NCBI GenBank assembly: GCA_910588225.1
Contig: CAJUQT010000040.1
Span: 1 to 39,425 of the forward strand
DNA from: an uncultured Acetatifactor sp.
Lineage (GTDB): Bacteria; Bacillota; Clostridia; Lachnospirales; Lachnospiraceae
Direction of reading: 5' to 3'
DNA length: 39,425 bases
Below the pieces are notes generated by a model that did no database searches, had not been told where the DNA came from, and saw only the letters and a list, made by a program, of their open reading frames with translations. Numbering within the stretch: the stretch's first letter is position 1; every line of letters begins with the position of its first letter. Below are positions 33,035 through 39,425 of the stretch, in pieces. The position numbers were made by a program, and so were the translations under genes.

Positions 33035-35086
33035 ATGATTACCGTATGGGATGGGAACAAGACGGCAGGGGTATATTATGATGCAGGTGAAACTCTATGC
33101 ATCCGAAAAGCACTGCAGGATCTGAAAAAGGATCTGGTCAGTGCAGGCATGAAAGATATCCGGCTCACAGACCGGCTTCCGGAGGATGCAGCAGGGGCGC
33201 TGCTGATTGGAACGCTGAAAAACAAAAATTTTACGGAATATCTGGAGAGCAAAGGGATAGGCCTTCCGGAACTGGAAGGAAAGTGGGAACATTATACCAT
33301 TCGAACGATGGGGGCAGAAAAGGATACCCTTTTGATTGCCGGCAGTGACGATCGCGGAACTATGTGGGGAATTTACACGTTTTCGGAGCGGTTTCTGGGT
33401 ATCGATCCTCTGTATTTGTGGACAGATCAGGTACCGAAACCTGTGGAGCGGCTTATGTTGGAGGAACTGTGCATTACGGACGGACCGGAGCATTTTCGGT
33501 TCCGCGGCTGGTTTGTGAATGACGAGGATTTGATAGAAGGTTTTTCCAAAGGGGGAAAACCGTATCCCGGCTATGATTTTCACAGGGATTATACAAAAGT
33601 TCTGGAAATGCTGGTGGAAACAGGGCTGCGTCTGAAGCAGAACCTTTTGATTCCCTGTTCGCATCTGGATATCTGTAACCCGGATGAAGAAGAATTGGTG
33701 CGGATTGTAACGGAACGGGGCATGTATATTTCCATGCATCATCAGGAACCGGTGGGCGTTCATCAGTTTACGATGGACCGTTACTGGAAGGAGAGGGGTA
33801 TTACAGATATCAATTACTTTTCCTATCGGGAAGAATACGAGCAGGTTTGGAGACGATATATCCGCAAATGGTCCCGCTATCAGAATGTAATCTGGCAGCT
33901 GGGGCTGAGGGGCCGGGGAGACCGGCCGGTGTGGTATCAGGAGAACGGAGTCCCGGACAGCCTTGAGGAGAGGGGAAAGCTGATCTCCGATGCGATCCGA
34001 CGACAGTATGAGATTGTGAAGGAAGAGAATCCCGGCAGAGAAGTACTCTGTTCTTCTACCCTGTGGATGGAAGGAATGGAGTTGTATGGAAAAGGGGCTC
34101 TTACGTTTCCGCAGGATACCATTGTGGTGTTTGCGGATTTTGCGCCGGAGCAGATGCTGGGAGAGGACTATTTTGACACGCCGAGAGAAGCCGGAAGACA
34201 GTATGGGCTATATTATCATGTGGCTTTCTGGGGCTGCGGACCGCATCTGGTACAGGGAAATCCGTCGGAAAAGATTGATTATATCTATCGGAATCTGGTG
34301 GCCCATGGAGATTGTGATTATTCGGTGCTGAATGTGGCTAATTTCAGAGAACATGTCTACAATATCCGCTATGTGGCGGAGCTTACCTGGAATATAGAGC
34401 GTTTTCAGCCGGACAGCTACTGTGCGGAATGGTGCAGGCAGGAATTTCATACGGAAGATCCGGCGCCGCTGCAGGAGATTTACCGAGAATACTATCAATG
34501 TTTTTATGAAATGTCCGATGAAAAGATTTCCGGGCAGATGCTCTTTATGGATGGCATGACGCGCAGAGTGGCCATGAAGCTCATGGAACTGATACAGGGA
34601 AAGCCATTTACACAGGCTGATATCCAGAATAAGAGGCTGTTTGATTTTCAAAATGCGAAAGATTTTATCGCGTATTATAAGAAGGCGTCTGGGGAGGGGC
34701 ATTCGCGTTTCACACAGCTGCACAGGAAAGCAGCAGTGACTTTGGGAAAGATAGCGAAAGAAAGAAGACAGTTTTTCATTTCTCACATGGTGGTCCAGAT
34801 TGAGACCATGATCGGCCTGTATGGATGGGTGTATGCTTTAAGCTGTGCCGCGGAAGACCGCATGGGAGAGCGCGACGGGCAAAAGTATGAAGGTTATATT
34901 GATGATGCGGTCTATGCGCTTTCGAGACTCTGTATTGACAGGAAGAAGGCGCTGACGGGAAAATGGGAACATTGGTATGACAATGATGCACTGATGAATC
35001 TGGAGGAGGCACTCGGTATAACGGAGCGGCTGCACCTGGGATTGCCGGCCGGGCTCTCTTACATGAAAGCCCGGGACAGCCGTTAA
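33035..35086 (+). CDS. GH115-like glycoside hydrolase, putative alpha-glucuronidase-type
   Basis: This is a 683-residue protein with the N-terminal and barrel pattern of GH115. GH115 enzymes remove 4-O-methyl-glucuronic acid from xylan side chains. Supporting stretches are ALLIGTLKN, the EGKWEHYTI segment, LLIAGSDDRGTMWGIYTFSERFLGIDPLYLW (about 102-133), FRGWFVNDEDLIEG (about 156-169), then GLRLKQNLLIP and MHHQEPVGVHQF. It is shorter than the roughly 800-950 residues of characterised GH115 enzymes and lacks an obvious C-terminal beta-sandwich. Some motifs differ (LYLWTDQVP where I expect a WYWWADVPV-like stretch). There is no signal peptide. It is the fourth gene of the sugar transporter unit (71-base gap). 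Given pectic neighbours, a galacturonic- or glucuronic-acid side chain of pectin or arabinogalactan is a plausible substrate. Confidence 0.75.
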   Translation: MITVWDGNKTAGVYYDAGETLCIRKALQDLKKDLVSAGMKDIRLTDRLPEDAAGALLIGTLKNKNFTEYLESKGIGLPELEGKWEHYTIRTMGAEKDTLLIAGSDDRGTMWGIYTFSERFLGIDPLYLWTDQVPKPVERLMLEELCITDGPEHFRFRGWFVNDEDLIEGFSKGGKPYPGYDFHRDYTKVLEMLVETGLRLKQNLLIPCSHLDICNPDEEELVRIVTERGMYISMHHQEPVGVHQFTMDRYWKERGITDINYFSYREEYEQVWRRYIRKWSRYQNVIWQLGLRGRGDRPVWYQENGVPDSLEERGKLISDAIRRQYEIVKEENPGREVLCSSTLWMEGMELYGKGALTFPQDTIVVFADFAPEQMLGEDYFDTPREAGRQYGLYYHVAFWGCGPHLVQGNPSEKIDYIYRNLVAHGDCDYSVLNVANFREHVYNIRYVAELTWNIERFQPDSYCAEWCRQEFHTEDPAPLQEIYREYYQCFYEMSDEKISGQMLFMDGMTRRVAMKLMELIQGKPFTQADIQNKRLFDFQNAKDFIAYYKKASGEGHSRFTQLHRKAAVTLGKIAKERRQFFISHMVVQIETMIGLYGWVYALSCAAEDRMGERDGQKYEGYIDDAVYALSRLCIDRKKALTGKWEHWYDNDALMNLEEALGITERLHLGLPAGLSYMKARDSR

Positions 35087-35110
35087 TATAGGGCAAGAGG
35101 ATCTGATATC

Positions 35111-35497
35111 ATGAGAAAATTGTTAAAGACAGTACATAAATCAGAGGATGTAATGATTACCTCCAATATTGATCTTACGGCAGAAGTAAGCAAGTACGAA
35201 GTGGAAAAGGATGTATTTGAATATGAATTTCTGCTTTCCTGGGATGAGGAGCAGGCGAAAGCGCCTGACTCAAAAGTGGTTCTGGTGTGGAGTATTCCCT
35301 GTGTGGATGTGCAGTATATGTGGCATCCCGGCTGCAGAGCGAGGCGTGTTCTGGATGCGGACTGGAGGCTGCAGATTGAGTCCATGCTGACCAATTCCGC
35401 CCCCATGGCTTTGCTGTTTAATGCGGATGACAGGAATATTTTTACGTTTGCCATGGTGAGAACATGTCATAAAGCATGTGTCAAAGTTTGTGTCTGA
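35111..35497 (+). pseudogene. Truncated N-terminal fragment of a GH36-type alpha-galactosidase-like gene
   Basis: This open frame of 128 residues looks like the beginning of a much longer protein. SKVVLVWSIPCVDVQYMWHP, then LDADWR, SNSAP-like TNSAPMALLF and DRNIFTFAM recall the N-terminal beta-sandwich of Firmicutes GH36-like alpha-galactosidases (about 700 residues). After FTFAM the similarity stops, and an unrelated Cys-rich tail (CHKACVKVCV) runs to the stop. The remainder of the enzyme is absent: 70 bases later a promoter for the next gene begins. The likely explanation is a deletion near position 35458 that removed the catalytic barrel. It follows the GH115-like gene by 24 bases and was probably its operon partner. 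It could alternatively be a genuine small protein. Confidence 0.5.
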
Positions 35498-35569
35498 CAT
35501 ATCAGACCCTGCAGGGAATGAAAACTGCCGGGAACCTTGCGAAAACTCGAGAAGAAAATCACTATATAG

Positions 35570-35598
35570 TTGACATTTTATCAAAAGTGGAATACAAT
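35570..35598 (+). promoter_or_regulatory. Sigma-A promoter of the DUF6465 gene
   Basis: TTGACA (35570-35575), a 17-base spacer and TACAAT (35593-35598) are a near-consensus match, 84 bases before the start codon. It lies directly after the truncated glycosidase frame. Confidence 0.85.
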
Positions 35599-35682
35599 AC
35601 ATCAGGGCGGACATAGAATGAAGTCGTACGTCTGTTCATATATATAGATGATTTCAATGTATGAGAAAGGAAGTGGGCTATT

Positions 35683-36135
35683 ATGGCAGGAAGGAAATCT
35701 ACAAAACCTGCGGCAAAAGCTGCGGAGACAGCAGAGGTTGAAGCTATGAACCCTAAGACAGAAGACATAAAAGCAGAAGAAAAAGTAGCAGAACCCAAAG
35801 CAACAGAGGTTAAGGAAGTGAAAACGACGGAAGCCAAAAAGGCACCGGCAAAGAAGACGGCTGTTAAGACGGAAGCTGTGAAAAAGGAAACGGAAAAGAA
35901 GATACCGGCCAAGACAGCAGCGAAGAAAACCGAGCAGAAATGTGAGATGCATATTCAGTATGGAGGGAAATCCTATTCTCAGGAGGATCTGGTCAAGATT
36001 GCAAAGGATGTATGGAAATACGATCTGAAGCTCAAGGCCACCGAGCTGAGCAGTGTAAATCTTTATGTAAAACCGGAAGAGAATAAGGTGTATTACGTAA
36101 TGAACGGTGAATTTACCGGGAGTTTTGACATCTGA
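35683..36135 (+). CDS. DUF6465 family protein with lysine/alanine-rich tail
   Basis: This is a 150-residue protein in two parts. Residues 1-85 are a low-complexity stretch rich in Lys, Ala, Glu and Thr (AKKAPAKKT, KKIPAKTAAKKT), resembling histone H1-like tails. Residues 87-150 form a small folded domain: CEMHIQYGGKSYSQEDLVKIAKDVW then LYVKPEENKVYYVMNGEFTG, which I associate with DUF6465 of Clostridia. The function is not known. The basic tail could bind nucleic acid or the cell envelope, and the domain is sometimes found with polyhydroxyalkanoate-granule-like or nucleoid proteins, but this is speculative. It has its own strong promoter and a terminator, so it is a single-gene unit. GAAAGGAAGTGGG lies before the ATG. 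Confidence 0.75.
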   Translation: MAGRKSTKPAAKAAETAEVEAMNPKTEDIKAEEKVAEPKATEVKEVKTTEAKKAPAKKTAVKTEAVKKETEKKIPAKTAAKKTEQKCEMHIQYGGKSYSQEDLVKIAKDVWKYDLKLKATELSSVNLYVKPEENKVYYVMNGEFTGSFDI

Positions 36136-36161
36136 AACCATGATGGAAAAAGGAACATAAA

Positions 36162-36219
36162 AAAGAGCGGCATCCATACCGGCGCGAAAGTGCGGGAGAG
36201 GGGATGCTGTTTTTTTATG
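36162..36219 (+). terminator. Intrinsic terminator after the DUF6465 gene
   Basis: AGCGGCATCC (about 36166-36175) pairs with GGATGCTGTT (about 36202-36211), with wobble pairs at the base, around a loop that itself contains a small CGCG-type stem. A run of T follows. A-rich sequence precedes it. Confidence 0.8.
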
Positions 36220-36267
36220 GAAAATTTTGATTTAGAATTTTTTTAGAATTATTTTTAGGGAAATCGG

Positions 36268-36296
36268 TTGACAATGAATAGGGTAAGTGATATTTT
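36268..36296 (+). promoter_or_regulatory. Sigma-A promoter of the hrcA operon
   Basis: TTGACA (36268-36273), a 17-base spacer and TATTTT (36291-36296) place the transcript start near 36303, just ahead of the CIRCE operator. Confidence 0.85.
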
Positions 36297-36309
36297 ATGG
36301 TTAACGATG

Positions 36310-36336
36310 TTAGCACTCCCCGGAAATGAGTGCTAA
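36310..36336. promoter_or_regulatory. CIRCE operator (HrcA binding site)
   Basis: TTAGCACTC-N9-GAGTGCTAA (36310-36318 and 36328-36336) is a perfect match to the CIRCE consensus. It lies in the 5' leader between the promoter and hrcA. HrcA bound here represses the operon until heat stress draws GroE away from it, as known in Firmicutes. Confidence 0.98.
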
Positions 36337-36358
36337 TAACAAAAGGGAGGAAGCCTGG

Positions 36359-37390
36359 ATGGAGCTGGATGAGAGAAAAAAGAAAATCCTGCAGGCTGTC
36401 ATCCGCAATTACCTGGAGACGGGTGAGCCGGTTGGCAGCAGAACCATTTCCAAGTATACCGACCTGAACCTGAGCTCCGCTACCATTCGAAATGAAATGG
36501 CCGATCTGGAAGAAATGGGATACATTTTTCAGCCTCATACTTCCGCAGGCCGGATTCCTTCCGATAGAGGTTATCGCCTTTATGTGGATACCATGATGGA
36601 AGAGAAAGAGCGGGAAGTGGTGGAAATGAAGGAAATGCTGGTGGAGCGTCAGGACAAGATGGAGACGCTGCTGAAGCAGGTGGCCAGAGTTCTGGCACAA
36701 AATACTCAGTATGCCACTATGATTTCCGCACCGCAGACGAAACGCAGCAAGCTGAAATTTATCCAGCTTTCCCGGGTGGATGCCCGTCAGTTACTGGCGG
36801 TTATCGTGATAGAGGGAAATGTAATTAAGAATAACATTCTGTCTGTGGAACAGGAGCTGGACGATGAGACATTGCTGAAGCTGAATATCCTGTTAAATAC
36901 GCATCTGAACGGCCTGGCGATTGATGAAATCAATCTGGCCATGATAGCGGTCATAAAGCAGCAGGCAGGAATTCACAGCCAACTGGTCAGCGAGGTGATT
37001 GATGCTGTGGCGGAAGCCATCAGGGCGGAGGAAGACCTGGAGATCTATACCAGCGGGACCAACAATATATTTCGATATCCTGAACTGGCAGATCAGCAGA
37101 AAGCAAGCGAGCTGATTAATACTTTCGAAGAAAAGCAACTGCTGGGAGAACTCCTTCAGGAAACGCATGCGGGGAACCAGGAGACGGGGATTCAGGTGTA
37201 TATAGGGGCGGAAACGCCGGTAAAAAGTATGAAGGATTGCAGCGTGGTCACGGCAACCTACGAACTGGGCGGAGGAATGAAGGGAACAATCGGCATTGTG
37301 GGTCCGAAGAGAATGGACTATGATAAGGTGGTGGTTACGCTGAAAACCATACAGACACAGCTTGACGAGCTTTACAGGGCTGAAACTTAA
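36359..37390 (+). CDS. hrcA: Heat-inducible transcription repressor HrcA
   Basis: This is the 343-residue repressor of the class I heat-shock genes. The N-terminal winged helix is ERKKKILQAVIRNYLETGEP then VGSRTISKY and SATIRNEMADLEEMGYI (to about residue 60), followed by HTSAGRIPSDRGYR. The C-terminal GAF-like part ends in GTIGIVGPKRMDYDKV, the family signature. Length is normal. An ATG at 36326 is in frame but falls inside the CIRCE element. AAAGGGAGG is correctly spaced for the ATG at 36359, which I use. It is the first gene of the hrcA-grpE-dnaK operon and autoregulates through the CIRCE site. Confidence 0.97.
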   Translation: MELDERKKKILQAVIRNYLETGEPVGSRTISKYTDLNLSSATIRNEMADLEEMGYIFQPHTSAGRIPSDRGYRLYVDTMMEEKEREVVEMKEMLVERQDKMETLLKQVARVLAQNTQYATMISAPQTKRSKLKFIQLSRVDARQLLAVIVIEGNVIKNNILSVEQELDDETLLKLNILLNTHLNGLAIDEINLAMIAVIKQQAGIHSQLVSEVIDAVAEAIRAEEDLEIYTSGTNNIFRYPELADQQKASELINTFEEKQLLGELLQETHAGNQETGIQVYIGAETPVKSMKDCSVVTATYELGGGMKGTIGIVGPKRMDYDKVVVTLKTIQTQLDELYRAET

Positions 37391-37417
37391 GAAAGGATTG
37401 GAGCAGGGAACAGGAAT

Positions 37418-38104
37418 ATGGCAGATCAGGAACGCGAAAAGGAAATAGAACAGGAGCAGGAAACTTCCCGGACGGGAACGAATGAAGCAAATAAGGAAGA
37501 AAAGGCCGGGACGCAGCCTCCGGAGGATAATACCGGACAGGAGGAAGAAACGGCAGAGGAAAACGGCGGAGAGGAAGAAGAACAGGGACCGCCGGAGGGA
37601 GAGGATCCCAAAACCTGGGCGGAGAAGAGAGCTGCAAAAAAGCAGGCAAAACTGGATAAGAAAGCCCAGGGCTATAAGGATCAGATTGAACAGCTGGAGG
37701 ATAAGGTGAAACGCCAGCTGGCCGAGTTTGAGAATTTCAGAAATCGGACGGAAAAGGAAAAGCAGGCCATGTTCGAAACGGGGGCAAAAAGTGTCATTGA
37801 AAAGATACTTCCTGTGGTGGACAATTTTGAGAGAGGACTGGCCACAGTGCCGGAGGAAAAGAAAGAAGATCCTTTTGTGGATGGAATGATGCATGTTTAT
37901 AAGCAGCTGCTGAAGGAACTGGAAAATATCGGAGTGAAGCCCATCGAGGCTGTGGGACAGGAATTTGATCCCAATCTTCACAACGCGGTGATGCAGGTGG
38001 AGAGTGAAGAGTATGAAAGCGGTATGGTGGCACAGGAGCTGCAGAAAGGGTATACCTACAGGGATAGCGTAGTGCGGCATTCCATGGTGGCCGTAGTAAT
38101 ATGA
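37418..38104 (+). CDS. grpE: Nucleotide exchange factor GrpE
   Basis: This 228-residue co-chaperone releases ADP from DnaK. The first 80 residues are a low-complexity, highly acidic Glu/Gln/Lys tail, longer than in many GrpE proteins. The central coiled coil (about residues 88-130, DQIEQLEDKVKRQLAEFENF then RNRTEKEK) and the C-terminal beta domain follow. The C-terminal signature PNLHNAVMQVESEEYESGMV is complete and ends in VVRHSMVAVV. It begins 27 bases after hrcA with a modest ribosome site (GGAGCAGGGAAC). Confidence 0.96.
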   Translation: MADQEREKEIEQEQETSRTGTNEANKEEKAGTQPPEDNTGQEEETAEENGGEEEEQGPPEGEDPKTWAEKRAAKKQAKLDKKAQGYKDQIEQLEDKVKRQLAEFENFRNRTEKEKQAMFETGAKSVIEKILPVVDNFERGLATVPEEKKEDPFVDGMMHVYKQLLKELENIGVKPIEAVGQEFDPNLHNAVMQVESEEYESGMVAQELQKGYTYRDSVVRHSMVAVVI

Positions 38105-38130
38105 GAAGAAGTTCTAAGGTAAAATAAAGC

Positions 38131-38168
38131 AGTAAGAATGAATTCAGATAAAGTAAGAACAAATTCAG
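38131..38168 (+). repeat. Short tandem duplication before dnaK
   Basis: AGTAAGAATGAATTCAG (38131-38147) is repeated as AGTAAGAACAAATTCAG (38152-38168), 15 of 17 positions identical, with a 21-base period. The second copy runs into the dnaK ribosome site AGGAGG. Confidence 0.75.
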
Positions 38169-38180
38169 GAGGATATAAAA

Positions 38181-39425
38181 ATGAGTAAGATTATCGGTAT
38201 TGACTTGGGTACGACAAACAGCTGCGTGGCAGTAATGGAGGGAGGCAAACCCACTGTTATCGCGAATGCGGAGGGCGCCAGGACCACTCCTTCCGTAGTG
38301 GCTTTTACGAAGACAGGCGAGAGACTGGTAGGTGAGCCGGCAAAGCGTCAGGCAGTTACCAACGCGGAGAAGACGATTGCTTCCATTAAGAGAGATATGG
38401 GTACAGATAACGGCCGTTCCATCGACGGCAAGAAATATTCTCCTCAGCAGATTTCCGCCATGATTCTTCAGAAACTGAAGGCGGATGCAGAGAGTTATCT
38501 GGGTGAGAAAGTAGCCGAAGCAGTCATTACGGTTCCCGCTTATTTTAATGACGCACAGCGTCAGGCTACCAAGGACGCAGGCAAGATTGCCGGTCTTGAA
38601 GTAAAACGTATTATCAACGAGCCTACGGCGGCAGCGCTTGCTTACGGTCTGGACAATGAAAAAGAGCAGAAGATTATGGTGTACGACCTGGGCGGCGGTA
38701 CCTTTGATGTCTCCATCATTGAAATCGGCGATGGTGTAATAGAAGTTCTGGCTACCAACGGTGATACACATCTGGGCGGCGATGATTTCGACAATAAGGT
38801 TATCCAGTGGATGCTTTCCGAGTTTAAGAAGGCGGAGGGCGTGGATCTTTCCAATGATAAGATGGCTATGCAGAGACTGAAGGAGGCAGCCGAGAAGGCA
38901 AAGAAAGAGCTTTCCAGCGCCATGACGACCAACATCAACCTTCCTTTTATTACCGCAACGGCAGAAGGCCCCAAGCATTTTGACATGAACCTGAGCCGTG
39001 CACAGTTTGACGAACTGACACATGATCTGGTGGAGAAGACGGCTATTCCGGTTCAGAATGCCATGAAGGATGCAGGGCTGACCAACTCTGATCTGGGCCA
39101 GGTGCTTCTGGTAGGCGGTTCCACACGTATTCCTGCGGTGCAGGATAAGGTAAGGCAGCTGACCGGCAAGGAACCCAGCAAGTCTCTGAACCCGGATGAG
39201 TGTGTGGCAATCGGCGCTTCCGTACAGGGCGGAAAGCTGGCCGGTGACGCGGGCGCAGGGGATATTCTGCTGCTGGATGTAACGCCGCTGTCCCTGTCCA
39301 TTGAGACCATGGGCGGTGTGGCCACCAGACTGATTGAGAGAAATACCACCATTCCCACAAAGCACAGTCAGATATTCTCTACAGCTGCAGATAATCAGAC
39401 AGCAGTGGACATCAATGTGGTACAG
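38181..39425 (+). CDS. dnaK: Chaperone DnaK (Hsp70), 3' end cut by window
   Basis: This is the Hsp70 chaperone, of which 415 codons are in the window. The ATPase domain is intact: GIDLGTTNSCVAV at the N-terminus (6-18), VPAYFNDAQRQATKDAG, INEPTAAALAYGLD, VYDLGGGTFDVSI, and VLLVGGSTRIPAVQ. The interdomain linker appears as DILLLDVTPLSLSIETMGG, and the substrate-binding domain has just begun (TTIPTKHSQIFST). AGGAGG stands before the ATG. The gap to grpE is 76 bases and contains the short tandem duplication. dnaJ is expected beyond the window edge but cannot be seen. Confidence 0.98.
   Translation, partial: MSKIIGIDLGTTNSCVAVMEGGKPTVIANAEGARTTPSVVAFTKTGERLVGEPAKRQAVTNAEKTIASIKRDMGTDNGRSIDGKKYSPQQISAMILQKLKADAESYLGEKVAEAVITVPAYFNDAQRQATKDAGKIAGLEVKRIINEPTAAALAYGLDNEKEQKIMVYDLGGGTFDVSIIEIGDGVIEVLATNGDTHLGGDDFDNKVIQWMLSEFKKAEGVDLSNDKMAMQRLKEAAEKAKKELSSAMTTNINLPFITATAEGPKHFDMNLSRAQFDELTHDLVEKTAIPVQNAMKDAGLTNSDLGQVLLVGGSTRIPAVQDKVRQLTGKEPSKSLNPDECVAIGASVQGGKLAGDAGAGDILLLDVTPLSLSIETMGGVATRLIERNTTIPTKHSQIFSTAADNQTAVDINVVQ

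Noticed and set aside
36326..36358. Upstream in-frame ATG for hrcA
   Set aside because: It lies inside the CIRCE operator and has no ribosome site. The ATG at 36359 gives the normal HrcA length.
36893..38080. A 395-codon minus-strand frame opposite hrcA and grpE
   Set aside because: It overlaps two certain genes, its product is Phe/Leu/His-rich low complexity, and there is no ribosome site.
37794..39365. A 523-codon open frame antisense to grpE and dnaK
   Set aside because: Long antisense frames opposite dnaK are a known artefact of its codon use. The translation is Cys/His-rich with no domain, and the plus strand encodes clear GrpE and DnaK.
1..39425. tRNA, rRNA, CRISPR array or transposase genes
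   Set aside because: I looked for cloverleaf-like clusters, regularly spaced repeats and transposase motifs and saw none I could support.

Overview
The window is chromosomal DNA from a Gram-positive gut anaerobe, most likely a Lachnospiraceae (Clostridia) species. The evidence is an hrcA-grpE-dnaK heat-shock operon behind a perfect CIRCE operator, AGGAGG-type ribosome binding sites, sigma-A promoters of the TTGACA-17-TATAAT type, and Clostridia-typical families: DUF2975/XRE, DUF4173, DUF6465, an LplB/LplC-type sugar importer, a membrane-bound AraC regulator and the AAA-ATPase-like/PD-(D/E)XK family. I assigned the genus-level placement from protein style, not from a search. No rRNA, tRNA, CRISPR array, transposase or phage gene is visible. 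No gene-free stretch exceeds 300 bases.

Layout. 1-4010: a MATE exporter, then a DUF2975 / small XRE regulator / DUF4173 membrane operon with a strong promoter and a candidate operator. 4047-8584: a promoter, a PHP phosphoesterase, and two half-transporters that look like a heterodimeric ABC exporter with one degenerate ATP site. 8682-14985: a run of plus-strand metabolic genes (GNAT, NodB-type deacetylase, glycerol kinase, PLP aminotransferase, patatin, UppP) ending at a bidirectional terminator. 15058-18409 (minus): an ECF sigma factor, a multi-TM putative anti-sigma protein, an ABC ATPase and an ABC permease, all overlapping, behind a long leader hairpin. 18618-21738 (minus): a MATE exporter, a DUF1576 membrane protein and a small partner protein. 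A 168-bp MITE-like element sits upstream of this MATE gene.

21990-35497 is a carbohydrate-utilisation locus for pectin-type glycans. Minus-strand GH105 and GH28 genes lie divergent to a membrane-anchored AraC regulator (YesS-like). An AAA-ATPase/nuclease gene follows, then a lipoprotein binding protein, two permeases, a GH115-like enzyme and what looks like a truncated GH36-type gene. None of the glycosidases has a signal peptide, so the logic appears to be: import uronic-acid-decorated oligosaccharides through the ABC transporter, then cleave them in the cytoplasm. 35570-39425: a promoter, a DUF6465 lysine-rich protein, a terminator, and the heat-shock operon, cut inside dnaK at the window edge.

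The observations most worth following up are the ECF-sigma leader hairpin, the MITE-like element, the divergent GH115-like enzyme in a pectin locus with a decayed GH36 neighbour, the multi-hairpin spacer between the binding-protein and permease genes, and the unexplained DUF2975/XRE/DUF4173 and DUF1576 gene sets.
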